The position numbers and the translations under genes were made by a program. This document shows, in pieces, positions 36,691 through 47,347 of a stretch of DNA of 64,000 nucleotides. A model generated the notes under the pieces. The model was not told where the DNA came from and searched no databases. It saw only the letters and a list, made by a program, of their open reading frames with translations. Within the stretch, counting starts at the first letter, position 1. Every line of letters starts with the position of its first letter. This DNA is from Morella rubra (taxonomy: Eukaryota > Streptophyta > Magnoliopsida > Fagales > Myricaceae), in NCBI GenBank assembly GCA_003952965.2, contig CM025854.1:28531364-28595363 (forward strand), in the 5' to 3' direction.

Positions 36691-39600
36691 ATGGAAGCAG
36701 CAATTGCTCTTTGCTCTCAAAAGTTTACACTCTTGCAGAACCCAGTCTATCTCAAAGACCCAAATTCTAGTTTTCTTGGTGGGTCATTAAAGTGTCTTTC
36801 CTCTCAACTGAAACTGAGGAACAAGAGAAGAGATGCCGTCAGTTCAGTAGTTGCTTCCGCAAGCCTTACTACCGCAACCACAACAACAACCACTGGTAGT
36901 GGCAGGTTCTACTTCAACTTCACTGGGTTTCCTTTTCCTCTTGGTCCTTTTCTCAATCGGCGCACTATTAGGACCGAGGTTAGCCTCTTCAACTTCAAAC
37001 TTGACCTGAAACTGTAGGCAGTTTCGGTTTTTTTTTTCATGTTCTTATCTTCCTTGGACATCCCCGTGTTTAGTTTCTATTTGAGAACTTCTTCGGATTT
37101 GAAAAGAGTCTCATTTCAAAGTGCGAAGTAAAACTTGAATTGCAGGGAAAAAGTAGTTTCTTTTTGTTGTAAAATGCAGTCCGACCAAAGACTATGCTCT
37201 CACTTCTGTTTACATCCTTCTTAGGCTGTGAAGGGTTGCATATGGCTATTCGAACAAGAGCAAGCATTAGGTTTCAGCAGTGTCTCAACGAACATTAGGA
37301 TGACAGTTATTAAACTCAAATCTGGAGGATTATGGGTCCATGCCCCAATTGCTCCAACCGAGGAGTGTATTCAGGTTCTAACTTGTTCTTCGATTTTGCT
37401 ATTCTATAGTATAGATACTTATAAGATAGTAGTGGTATCTGAAAAAACGGAAAATGCATACCCCTATTTGTAATTTCTTTGATACGTGCTTATTTTTGCA
37501 TTTACGAATTCGAAAACACCCCTCCTCCCCGGGTTTGTATTTTGGTCTACTACTGCAATTTTGTAAAATAAAAATTCAGAAGGGATCTTCTATTAATGTC
37601 AAATCATTCCTGTATTCAAGGATACATATCAATCTTTAATGGATACCTAAGAACTCCACCTTGAAATGGTGACACAGAGCTATAGCTCCATGCTCAAGTA
37701 TTTGACATAAGGCTATCTGGACTCGTGTTTACTGTAAAACAACATCACATGATGTTAAGCACTTATATGATCATCACTTGTAAACTATTTTGGTAGTTCC
37801 ACTTGTTTCATCAAGAAGTATACTTGTTTTTTTTTTTCCTTCGAAAAGAAGAAAGAAAAATGCGAGACAACTAGCCGTTAGGTGATACCCAGTGACCTAC
37901 TGTGAAGAAGTGAATCATCTATGTTTTCCACATAGGCAATGTCTTCTTCCACCTTTTGTTATGTATGTTCCTTTAGTCCCTTTCCTCTCTTTCACCCCAA
38001 GTTATTTTTATCCTTGACCTCTAAAAGTTCTGAAGTCTTGCACTTATATGGACTTGTAATTTTTTATTGATAATCTCTGCATTTCTTGCCAGCTTGTGAA
38101 GGAGTTAGGAGCTCCAGTAGAATACATTGTTCTGCCTACTTTTGCTTACGAGCATAAAATATTTGTTGGCCCATTTTCTAGAAAATTTCCTCGGGCTCAG
38201 ATATGGGTGGCGCCAAGGCAATGGAGTTGGCCCTTGAATTTGCCACTCGCATTTTTTGGGATTTTCCGTGCTAAAACCTTGGAAGATGAGAACTTGTCAA
38301 CCCCGTGGTCTGGCGAGATCGAACATAAAATTCTAAGCTCGCCAGAAGTAGGTAATGTAAAATATGCATCAACTACCGTAGCTCTGTGATTATGAATCTG
38401 GAGCAATTCTAACTGATTTGCTTGTGGAATGTTTCAGGAATTGGACCATACGTGGAGGTAGCATTTTATCATAAGCGCTCAAGAACATTGCTTGTGACAG
38501 ATGCTGTAATTTTTGTACCAAAGCAAGCACCAGAGTGTATAAGCAAAGAATCCTTGTTAGCATCTGCGAAGAATGGTTTGGCTGTTAAAATTCTTAGTAA
38601 AGGAAAGGAAGTTCCGGAGGAACCGGTTGTTGACAATAGGAGGAACCGTCAAAAGGGTTAGTCCTTTATTGAGCTCCAAACAACACAACACATTTTTGTT
38701 GTTTCCACGTGAAATATGGGAACATAATGCCAAATCAACTCCAGTATTTGTCCTTGTGAAAATATTGAGATACTCCAATTTTTTGTGCAGGCTGGGAAAG
38801 AATGGTTCTCCAGATTTTGTTTCTTGGTCCATCAAATCTGTTGGAGCCTAATGCTAGCTTTGCTCAGATGTCACAAAAGTTGATCGTTTCACCCATTGTG
38901 AAGACACTGGTTTTTAGCAAAGTTCCCGAAAAGGTACATAAATTAGTCCGATTCAGGCTTCTTTTCCTCCCCTCCCCCCTCTCTCTCACCATACCCCGGG
39001 TGGTTGTATATAGTTTTGGCTTCTCTCTTTGACAAGCAGTAGTTAGTGTGTCTAGAAATCCTAGCACCACATAAGGGTAGTTAAGAGGATTATTTATACC
39101 TTTTGCATTTTAAATCTATATGGAACATTTCAGAGATGAATTTGTATCAACTGGAAGTGAGAGCAAAGTAGTGAAGTTGTGGCATGAAATACCCGGTTTT
39201 AGATGCAAGGAGTAAGCTTATATTTTCTTTATGGCCAAGAATGAAAAGGATGGTGGTTAACATTCTTTCCACGTGGTATATGTATTGGTTTCTTTTTGTT
39301 TTCCCAAATGTTGGGCCTAAGGAACGAAATTTGCGTAAATGAGATTACAGTGAGAACCTCAACATCTATCTTCCAAAGGCAGACAAAAAACTGGAGATTG
39401 CAATGCAAAGCCAATTTTTGAACAAAATAGTGAGATGCTGAACAAGATGGATTCTTATCACAAGTTGAAGTTGAATGTTTTCCCTTTTATCTTCCTTGTG
39501 CATGTATAGATATCCTTATTGATTTAAAGTTTTGCATTCAGTTACTACGAGATCATGCTTTCTGGACTCCCTGATTGTTGAACTCCCATTTGGATGTTTT

Positions 39601-40069
39601 TCTCAAGCAATATGATAAATTATACAGCTGGAATTAGTATGTTGTTTGTATCTTTTTTCGGTTTGCATGAATGCTATGTTTTTAGAAGTGACCTACAAAG
39701 TATTTCTGCCTTTTTCCCTGAAACAAAAGATGGGAGTATGATAATGATATGAGCTGTTTAAAATTCCAGGTCAGGGATTGGATTGATAGTATTGCACAGG
39801 ACTGGAGGTTCAAGAGGATAATTCCTGCTCATTTTGCTGCCCCAATAAATGCAGGCAGGTCTGACTTCTTAGCTGCATTTGCATTTCTCGATGACCTCTT
39901 GGGTGAGCGTTATGTCACTTGGCCTTCACTATCTCTTCTCTTCACATCACTTATGGGAAAGGCTGCCAGTTACTTCCCACCAGAGGACATGAAGACCTTG
40001 TCATCCCTTGATGACTTTTTAGTCTCAGTGGGAGCTGTGAAGAAGACAGTTTCAGGCAGGAAACAATGA
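36691..40069 (+). CDS. DUF4336 family protein, probably plastid-targeted
   Basis: Six exons join in frame: 36691-36978, 37225-37374, 38093-38351, 38438-38656, 38791-38933 and 39770-40069. They give 452 residues. The first about 65 residues are rich in Ser, Thr, Leu and basic residues with few acids, as in chloroplast transit peptides. The conserved body follows (GGLWVHAPIAPTEEC, LGAPVEYIVLPTFAYEHKIF, RAQIWVAPRQWSWPLNLPL, GPYVEVAFYHKRSRTLLVTD, WRFKRIIPAHFAAPI), matching the plant/cyanobacterial DUF4336 family, whose Arabidopsis member carries a misleading tRNA-ligase label. The family looks like a remote metallo-hydrolase fold, but I see no classic HxHxDH motif, so the function stays unknown. 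All introns have GT-AG ends; the final one (38934-39769) is the second longest. Confidence 0.9.
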
Positions 40070-41401
40070 CACAGCATGACATGTGAATCTTCTCATGAAG
40101 ATAGCTCTCCTCTTAGAGTTCCAAATACCTATATACGTAGGGTATACTCACTACCTATGTTCTGTTTTATGAAAACTGGAAGGGGAAAGGTAGTTTTGAT
40201 AGCCAGTGCTGGACAAAAGTAGCAACGTAAAAAATATAAAAAGTGAAAAGAAAATGCATGTTTTAAATTCGAATCCTTTCACTTAATGAGGCCCAAAGCT
40301 CCCTATGAGTTTTGGGTCCTTCCCAAACGACCCCAAGTCTGTATCCCAATCAAGGAAAAGTATTCTAGCAAACGCAATTCAGGACCTTATGGCTTATAAC
40401 ATGCCTAGTGGTAAAAATTTCAGTTAGGCAGAGAGCACTGATTTTCTTCATCCTACAAACCTACATTTGGTTGGTGGGTCATCCTCCCCAACTTAATTAT
40501 GCTACCAAAGACGTCGACATTTTGATTTCATTTCTCATTGCGGTTGCTCGGCACGTGCTTACACTGACACATCCTAAAAAAAAAAAAATCATGTTTTTTA
40601 TCCCAAAAAAAATAAATCCATGGAACTAACTAGGTTTTGAGCATTTTGTGGCCCTAAACTTGATATGTAAGGAGCTCTTCTTATGTCATGATTATATTAA
40701 TGAACATGCTAGATCTGAAGCTTGGAGAGACAGAGGGAGAATCCAAGGTGTTTCTGTATTGTCTTTTTCCTCCTTTTTTGGCCCATCTTGCGACCACACT
40801 TGCTCAAAGCTTTAGGGCATGCCCTTCACAATCTGACGCAACATACCTTCCTTTTCATCCTCAACCCTGCACGATGATTAAAGAAGACGACTTTCCCCGC
40901 GCAAAGCAAACTTTCAGCCTCTCCTTGGAAACCCCACCTCGTCCTTTGTCATCCTCCGAAGTCTGTGACACGCTGAACACGAAACATCACGTAGTGCCCC
41001 TTTTTCGTGGGTGAGGGAAAGAAAGGCCAGAACTTCCCCAAAAACTCGAGGAAAGGTTATAGGACAAGAAAGTGAAGTCTTTCCCACAAAGGGTCTTGCA
41101 CGCTATAAAGCGTATCGGGCTCTTTTTTTTTTTTTTGGTAAGCAAGCGCAACGGGCTCTAGAAAGGCGAATATATGACTTTGTATCAGCTGAACCTGATT
41201 TCTGTTTTGGCAACTTCCCATCATGATTATGATGATAACGATTACACATATAAATTTTAAATCAAACAAGGTATCATGACTACATCCATTGTATTAGGAG
41301 CAGACATTAACTATGTTTTCCTTAGAATTCCTGACTACTAATGCAATAGACGAATATTCTCTGATTTCTGGTAGATTTGCTGATCTTATGGAATCTTTAC
41401 T

Positions 41402-41981
41402 TTGCTCTTCCATGTAATAATTGATTCATACACAACCAAATTGTTTACATTGAAACCAAGGCATAACTTTGAAAAATTTGGCAGTCCTCTTGAATACCGA
41501 GATTTCCCTTTAACTTATAAATAACATCCAACCATTCGGCTTCTTACTTTGTCTGCAAAACCACCAATATTCAGCTGCCACGGCGATAAAATCCACACTC
41601 CATGCACATAAGGGCATTTGTTTTGAGATAAACATCCACCCTCACTTCACTAATAACGCTATATTCATATGTTACACGAATCTGAATCCAATCCACACTC
41701 TGTTTTGGTCAAACTGTCAAAACTGTCGTTATGAGCCATTACAAAACTTCACAGTTTGCGACCGACCGATAAGAAAAATAAACAAAGATTAGTAAGAAAC
41801 GTTATCCAATAACTGCAGCTTTATATTTAATATCGCAGTCCCTGATTTCTTTAAATTTTTAATTTTCCTGTAGCTTTCGGGTTAGTTAAGTAGGTTGAAA
41901 AATCGGCCGACTGTCATGGAGAGAGGCCCACCCTATTGGATTTATAGCAATTACAATGTACAAATTATGATTGTAAATGAT
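41402..41981. repeat. 580-bp direct repeat, copy 1
   Basis: Runs from TTGCTCTTCCATGTAATAAT to GATTGTAAATGAT. By eye it is base-for-base identical to 42114-42693. It has no ORF of note and no TG...CA ends, so it is not an obvious LTR. A 20-base block, TTGCTGATCTTATGGAATC with flanking T, precedes both copies (about 41,379 and 42,068), but the sequence between that block and the repeat differs. Confidence 0.95.
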
Positions 41982-42113
41982 TCTCTAAAATTAGAGACAC
42001 AAGCATTTAGTTTCAGACGACTATATGGTAGATGTACTTATTTCTCTACACCTCTTTCTCTTTCCTTTTGCTGATCTTATGGAATCGCCTATTAATTTAT
42101 CACAAAGACTCAG

Positions 42114-42693
42114 TTGCTCTTCCATGTAATAATTGATTCATACACAACCAAATTGTTTACATTGAAACCAAGGCATAACTTTGAAAAATTTGGCAGTCCT
42201 CTTGAATACCGAGATTTCCCTTTAACTTATAAATAACATCCAACCATTCGGCTTCTTACTTTGTCTGCAAAACCACCAATATTCAGCTGCCACGGCGATA
42301 AAATCCACACTCCATGCACATAAGGGCATTTGTTTTGAGATAAACATCCACCCTCACTTCACTAATAACGCTATATTCATATGTTACACGAATCTGAATC
42401 CAATCCACACTCTGTTTTGGTCAAACTGTCAAAACTGTCGTTATGAGCCATTACAAAACTTCACAGTTTGCGACCGACCGATAAGAAAAATAAACAAAGA
42501 TTAGTAAGAAACGTTATCCAATAACTGCAGCTTTATATTTAATATCGCAGTCCCTGATTTCTTTAAATTTTTAATTTTCCTGTAGCTTTCGGGTTAGTTA
42601 AGTAGGTTGAAAAATCGGCCGACTGTCATGGAGAGAGGCCCACCCTATTGGATTTATAGCAATTACAATGTACAAATTATGATTGTAAATGAT
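42114..42693. repeat. 580-bp direct repeat, copy 2
   Basis: Second copy, in the same orientation, 132 bp after the first one ends. The absence of visible differences means either a very recent duplication or conversion, or a false duplication in the assembly, for example two haplotypes placed in series. Confidence 0.95.
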
Positions 42694-43500
42694 GGTTGAG
42701 CTTTGTGAAGCATGTTGCTTCACGTGTCATAATATAATGGAAGGACAATATTAAAAAAAGAATATGCCAAAGTATGAAATCCGCAGACTTACTTCAATCG
42801 AGGATGCACCCACCACAAACACTTCTTTTTTCTTGTTTCAAAAGAAAGACTCAAGTGTCAAGGAAGGAAGGAGGCAGTCTTGGAGGCCCTTTACCACAAC
42901 ACCAAAGAAACGCCGAGAAGAAGCTGAAATAATGTTCTTTTTCTTCTTCTTTTTTTTCATATATCTGGTCGGAATAATTAAGATAAACGTAACAATATTA
43001 CAAATTTATGAATAAGAGGAGAAGATGGTTTCAAATCTTAAAACTCTACCTACCATAACAAACTAGATCGACTATAACCTAGGGAAGGTGTATCAGAGCG
43101 TATAGCATCTGCATCTTATAAATGTTAATTTCTGTCTACATTCGTTCTTTACTAAACGCTAAGAATGGTGTAGAATACAATGGTGCAGACTGCAGAGAAT
43201 ATGTATTCTTCTAAAGGAGCAAGTATATCTACTAGGGGATTGTTGTAAAGAAGATTCCTATAAAAGCTCATATAAAATTAATTCTAGCATTCTATAGAAT
43301 TGAGCTTATTAATTATAAAAGATTACCATGCTCGAAAAAACTTAAAAACACACAAAGGGTAATTACAACCGGCTGAGATGTGTCTGGCAGCACAAAGTTT
43401 AAATTAATCTTCAATAACATTTCAAATGATTTGAACTTGAAATTCAGTATTAAATAATAGTGGGTGGATTTAATTCCTCATGCCCAAAAAAGGAAAAATA

Positions 43501-45089
43501 TTTTATCTCTAAAGAGAAAAGATTTAGGACTCATTTGATTTAAGAAATGTTTCCGTTCCCCATCATTCTACAAGCTACCATGCCTGCTTGCCCCAGCAGA
43601 CATGAACAACACACAAAATGCATGTCGTTCGTTTCAAAAGCAATTCTCATCGGGTCGTTTTGATTTTCGCCACCAAACGTTTAATTTTAACTGGTTCTTC
43701 AGTTTATTGCGGGACCCCCCATAGCCTATTTCCCACGCTTTCCTTCTCTCCCTCTGTCTGTCTCTCTCGGATTCTGCAACAAACGCGCCGAGGAGAGAGA
43801 GGCTCACCAACCACACAAAACTAGGAAAAATAAAAAAAAGGGCACTACAGACCGAAACAGTTGCTTGCACGATCTCTGAAGCGAATCCCACATACATATT
43901 TCTTCTATTCTAGTAGGAAGTTTTCCGTAGGAAAATAAAGGAAAAAAAAAACAGAAGAAAGAGTGGTTCGTTATATCGAGCACGCCGCATTCGTTCGTTC
44001 TTCTATTTCGGTTTTGCCTTTTCTTGGCTTTCTTGTTAAGCATGCTTAGCTGAGGAAGCCCAAAAAAAGGAGGTACGTATCTCTGCGCGATTTCAGGATC
44101 ATTTCTGGGCCTTCCTTCTATAAAGCCATTTTCTCTCTTGATTTTAGACGGGGTTTGACGTTTCGGCTCATTTCCCCCCTTTACACACGTGGGACTGCTG
44201 GAAATTCAGGTTTCGGTGCTGGGTTTGTGTGGAAAGAATTCCGGGTGTCGGGGTACGTTCTGATAATCTGCCTGTGTTTGTAGGTTATCAAACGTTGTTT
44301 TTTATTTTTTGCTTGTAGAATGGTTATCTCCTATGGTATTTGAAAGGGTTTCTTTTCTTTGATGCTTGCTACGAGACACTGTTCTATTTTCTGCACTGTT
44401 ATTATGATGTGGCTTGTGCTCAGTTTTATATTTGTGGAAATGGGTTTGGAGAATAATGAGATGTTGGTAATGGTTTATGTTGTCTGGTTGTTACATTGTT
44501 GGGTTTTCAAGTTCTAATTGCTACGTCTCTTTTGATTTCTTCTGTCGTGTTTCTGAATTAGATATCATATTGTTGGTTTGCCATGGTCCTCATTTCTAGT
44601 TGTCGTTTGATTTTTAAACATGAATGGTTCCTGACATGATATTTATTTCAGAACAGAGACATGAGAAATACTTATGTGATCAGTTTTAAAGCTTATATAT
44701 TTTTTGTAATTTTTGAAGTTTTAGCAGTACTTCAACTGGTTTCTAATCTCCTTCAGAATTTGGAACAACCTGTTGTCACTTATTTTATGCGTACAATTGA
44801 TTGTGTGCTTGAGCTTCAATACATCACTACAAGATACGTTCCATTTACATTGTTTCTTCTCGTTTTCAGGTTGAAGATCTTGTGGAAATATTTCCTGCTT
44901 GAAGTTGTCTTCAATTTGTACGTGTTGCTTTATTTAATGTTCCCTTTTATCTTTTCCAGAAGTATATCTTGTTCATTTAGTTAAGTTTATTTTAGACTCG
45001 ATATTGTTCCTTTGTATCAACAATATAGTTTTGGTTTGTTTCCAGGGCTTTCTCTTCTGAGATTTGTTATATAAATACCTTCCTGTAAA
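43501..45089 (+). promoter_or_regulatory. Promoter and leader of the calmodulin-binding gene
   Basis: A CT-rich stretch (about 43,730-43,800) and purine-rich leader sequence precede a good donor (AGGAG|GTACGT at 44,073). An acceptor TTTCCAG|GG at 45,045 lies 44 bases before the start codon, giving a leader intron of about 970 nt. Intermediate alternative leader exons are possible. Confidence 0.5.
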
Positions 45090-47016
45090 ATGGCTGAGGG
45101 AAGTGTCAATTTAACGGTGAGTCCAGAAAGAACTGTGCCTAACGAGGGAGATTTGAGAAGAAATTCTATGGGAAAAGCAAGTTCTTCAAACAGAGGTGAA
45201 AGTATTCCTCCTCATTATCTCAGGGCGTCAACTGGTTCCTGTCATGATTTTTGTAAATATGGGAGAAAACACGCATTTGAGGCAAAGGCAAGACGTCCCA
45301 TACTGAAAAGAGTTGTGAAAAAGGCACCCAAAAGCGGAAATCCAGCAGTGAGTGTAGATCTACCAGGGAGAAAGGAGATAAGAGTGGTCGAGCGCAAACC
45401 TTCATCTGACTCCAAATCCCTTGCCTCTGATACCCCTCAGGCCATTAAGCAGGAATTGTCAACAAAATCACCTGACAACCAACATCCAGCTGAAAGTGAA
45501 GTTCCAGCAGAGAGGAAAAAGAAATTGGGGGTAAAGTTTAAATCTTCACCCTCTTCAAAAACCCATACATTTGTTATCCCCAAAACCATGAAGCGGGAAG
45601 GATCGTCCGCTGAAAAAATTGAAGTTTCTGGTGGAAAACGTTCAACAAAGATTCAAGATTTAAACTTGACTACGAAACATCACACTTCTTTGAAGCCAAA
45701 ACCTTTGGCGGTGAAGCCAGTGTCTTCTCCTCGTTCTTCGAAGCCAAAAGCTTTGATGACAAAGCCAGTGTCTTCTCCTACTTCTTCGAAGCCAAAAGCT
45801 TTGATGACAAAGCCAGTGTCTTCTCCTACTTTTTTGAAGCCAAAAGGTTTGATGGCGAAGCCAGTGTCTTCTTCTGCTCCTTTGAAGCCAAGAGCTTTGA
45901 CGGCTTTGAAAGCCAGTGTCTTCTTCTGCTCCTTTGAAGCCAAAACCTTTGACGGTGAAGCCAGTGTCTTCTCCTGCTTCTTTGACGCCAAGAGCTTTGA
46001 CGGTGAAGCCAGTGTCTTCTCCTAAATCTCCTGGAGGCACAAGTGGCTTTAGAAACAGTGATGTCAAGATTGGCAAGACGACAACAGGGACCTCCAAAGG
46101 ATCTGTGAAGAAGGCCCTGGCTCCTCCAGTCCCCTCATTGTCTTTGAGATCTTCTGCGAATAGAGTTCCAAATTTGGATGGAAGAAAGCTAAGGGACTTG
46201 AAAGTTGTGCCTCCTCATATGAATAAGAACAAGACCAGAAAAGCTGAACCTACGCAATCCAACAGTGATGAGGTTCAGGAGAAAACCTTGTATGTCATTG
46301 AGATGCAAACCGAGAACAAACCTTTGGAATCTGATCGAAATCAAAGCTGTGTGATTGAACCTTTGGAATCTGCTCAAAATGAAAGCTGTGCAATTGAACT
46401 GTCATCCACTTTATCGTCATCACCAAGGTCTTCATCCCTCCCAAATGCGGGGTCTTATTCGTCATATGAAGAAGAATATCTAGAAGAATGCGAATTTTCA
46501 GTGAGTGAAGCAGACGATGATTCACCCTCAGAAAACAAGGAAACCAATAACACAGAAGAAGCAGACATGGAAGAAGGATACGAAGGGAGGCCCAGAAAGG
46601 CTGGGGGGGTTTGCCCTGAAGATAAAGACGGGCAGTCCTTGACATTAAAGTTCAGAAGAGGGAAGGTGGTTGATAATGAGTCTGTGACTGACAGTCCAAG
46701 GAGACTCAAATTTAGGCGAGGAAAAGTGCTAGGGGAGAACCAAAATGTCAAGTCCATAGCCCGAAGGAGAACCTTCAAGAAGACAGGAGTTGATGGCAAC
46801 ACAAATGGTAACGACCCTGGTGCACAAAAAGTTGTTTTGAGACATCAAGATGTGCAGGGGAAGAAAGAGGCGCAGTGTTTGTTTAATCTTGTCATCGAAG
46901 AAACAGCAAGTAAACTTGTTGAAGCCCGGACGAGCAAGGTTAAGGCCTTGGTTGGTGCTTTTGAAACTGTGATCTCCCTACAAGAGAAAAAACCTTCTTC
47001 AAACGCTGTTACTTGA
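45090..47016 (+). CDS. Plant calmodulin-binding-domain protein, frame interrupted
   Basis: One long coding exon. The 5' frame (45090-46025) starts MAEGSVNLTVSPERT and has the conserved block YLRASTGSCHDFCKYGRKH. The 3' frame (open to the stop at 47016) has an acidic middle, two LKFRRGKV repeats and the C-terminal plant calmodulin-binding domain (LRHQDVQGKKEAQ, LFNLVIEETASKLVEARTSK, VKALVGAFETVIS). The two frames overlap inside a 16-residue repeat array. The fifth unit is 52 nt rather than 48, a 4-nt excess at about 45903-45911 that shifts the frame and stops translation at 46025, before the calmodulin-binding domain. Without it the gene would encode about 640 residues. Members bind calmodulin through the C-terminal domain (family knowledge). 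Sequencing error, a disabled allele or a true pseudogene are all possible; no nearby intron obviously removes the shift. Confidence 0.85.
45687..46026 (+). repeat. Coding minisatellite, seven units of 48 nt (16 residues)
   Basis: Units of the type SLKPKPLxVKPVSSPx. Units 2 and 3 are identical at the nucleotide level; others differ at a few sites. Six units are 48 nt and the fifth is 52 nt. The array is basic and proline/serine-rich, so probably disordered. Tandem structure makes length change by slippage likely. Confidence 0.93.
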
Positions 47017-47274
47017 GTCGGAAAAATAACTATTCTTTTCTTTAAAAATCCATTGGTTTCCTGAAAAATATTATCCAGAAATAATGCCAAATTGAGTTCA
47101 CAAAATAGCTGCAGCAGCATTGAGCGGATTGCTAGAGTTGACTTTAGAGGGCCTGGGTGTGGAGAGTCTTTGCTGTACTGTTCTTAACGGGCTTCATGTA
47201 CACTTCTGAAGGGTGTGCTGCTTCTTGCTTTCTTTTTAACTTTCATACATAATGCGACTGAATTGTATATTGAG

Positions 47275-47280
47275 AATAAA
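47275..47280 (+). terminator. Candidate polyadenylation signal
   Basis: AATAAA about 260 bases after the stop of the calmodulin-binding gene, in T-rich context and just before a T/G homopolymer tract. Confidence 0.4.
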
Positions 47281-47310
47281 ACCAGTATACTCTTCATTTG
47301 ATGTACTTCG

Positions 47311-47347
47311 TTTTTTTTTTTGGGGGGGGGGGGGGGAGGGGGGGTGG
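47311..47347 (+). repeat. Homopolymer junction T11 then G15 and further G runs
   Basis: Eleven T are followed by 15 G, A, seven G, T and three G. This is a potential G-quadruplex on the plus strand and a site where sequencing length is unreliable. Confidence 0.85.

Larger units (their letters stand above)
40070..43500. other. Spacer with 580-bp duplication
   Basis: The first about 200 bases are the 3' UTR of the DUF4336 gene. ORFs at 40,688-41,226 lack family features. The notable content is the two-copy 580-bp repeat. The rest is AT-rich with no gene. Confidence 0.6.

Noticed and set aside
40688..41226. Two adjacent plus-strand ORFs between the DUF4336 gene and the 580-bp repeat
   Set aside because: Composition is low-complexity in part, no family resemblance was seen, and joining them gives no known protein.
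41402..42693. TRIM or LTR retrotransposon interpretation of the 580-bp repeats
   Set aside because: The copies lack TG...CA termini, and the 132-bp interior shows no primer-binding site or polypurine tract.
45660..46097. Antisense ORFs with 16-residue repeats opposite the calmodulin-binding gene
   Set aside because: They are shadows of the 48-nt coding minisatellite, whose unit length keeps several frames open.
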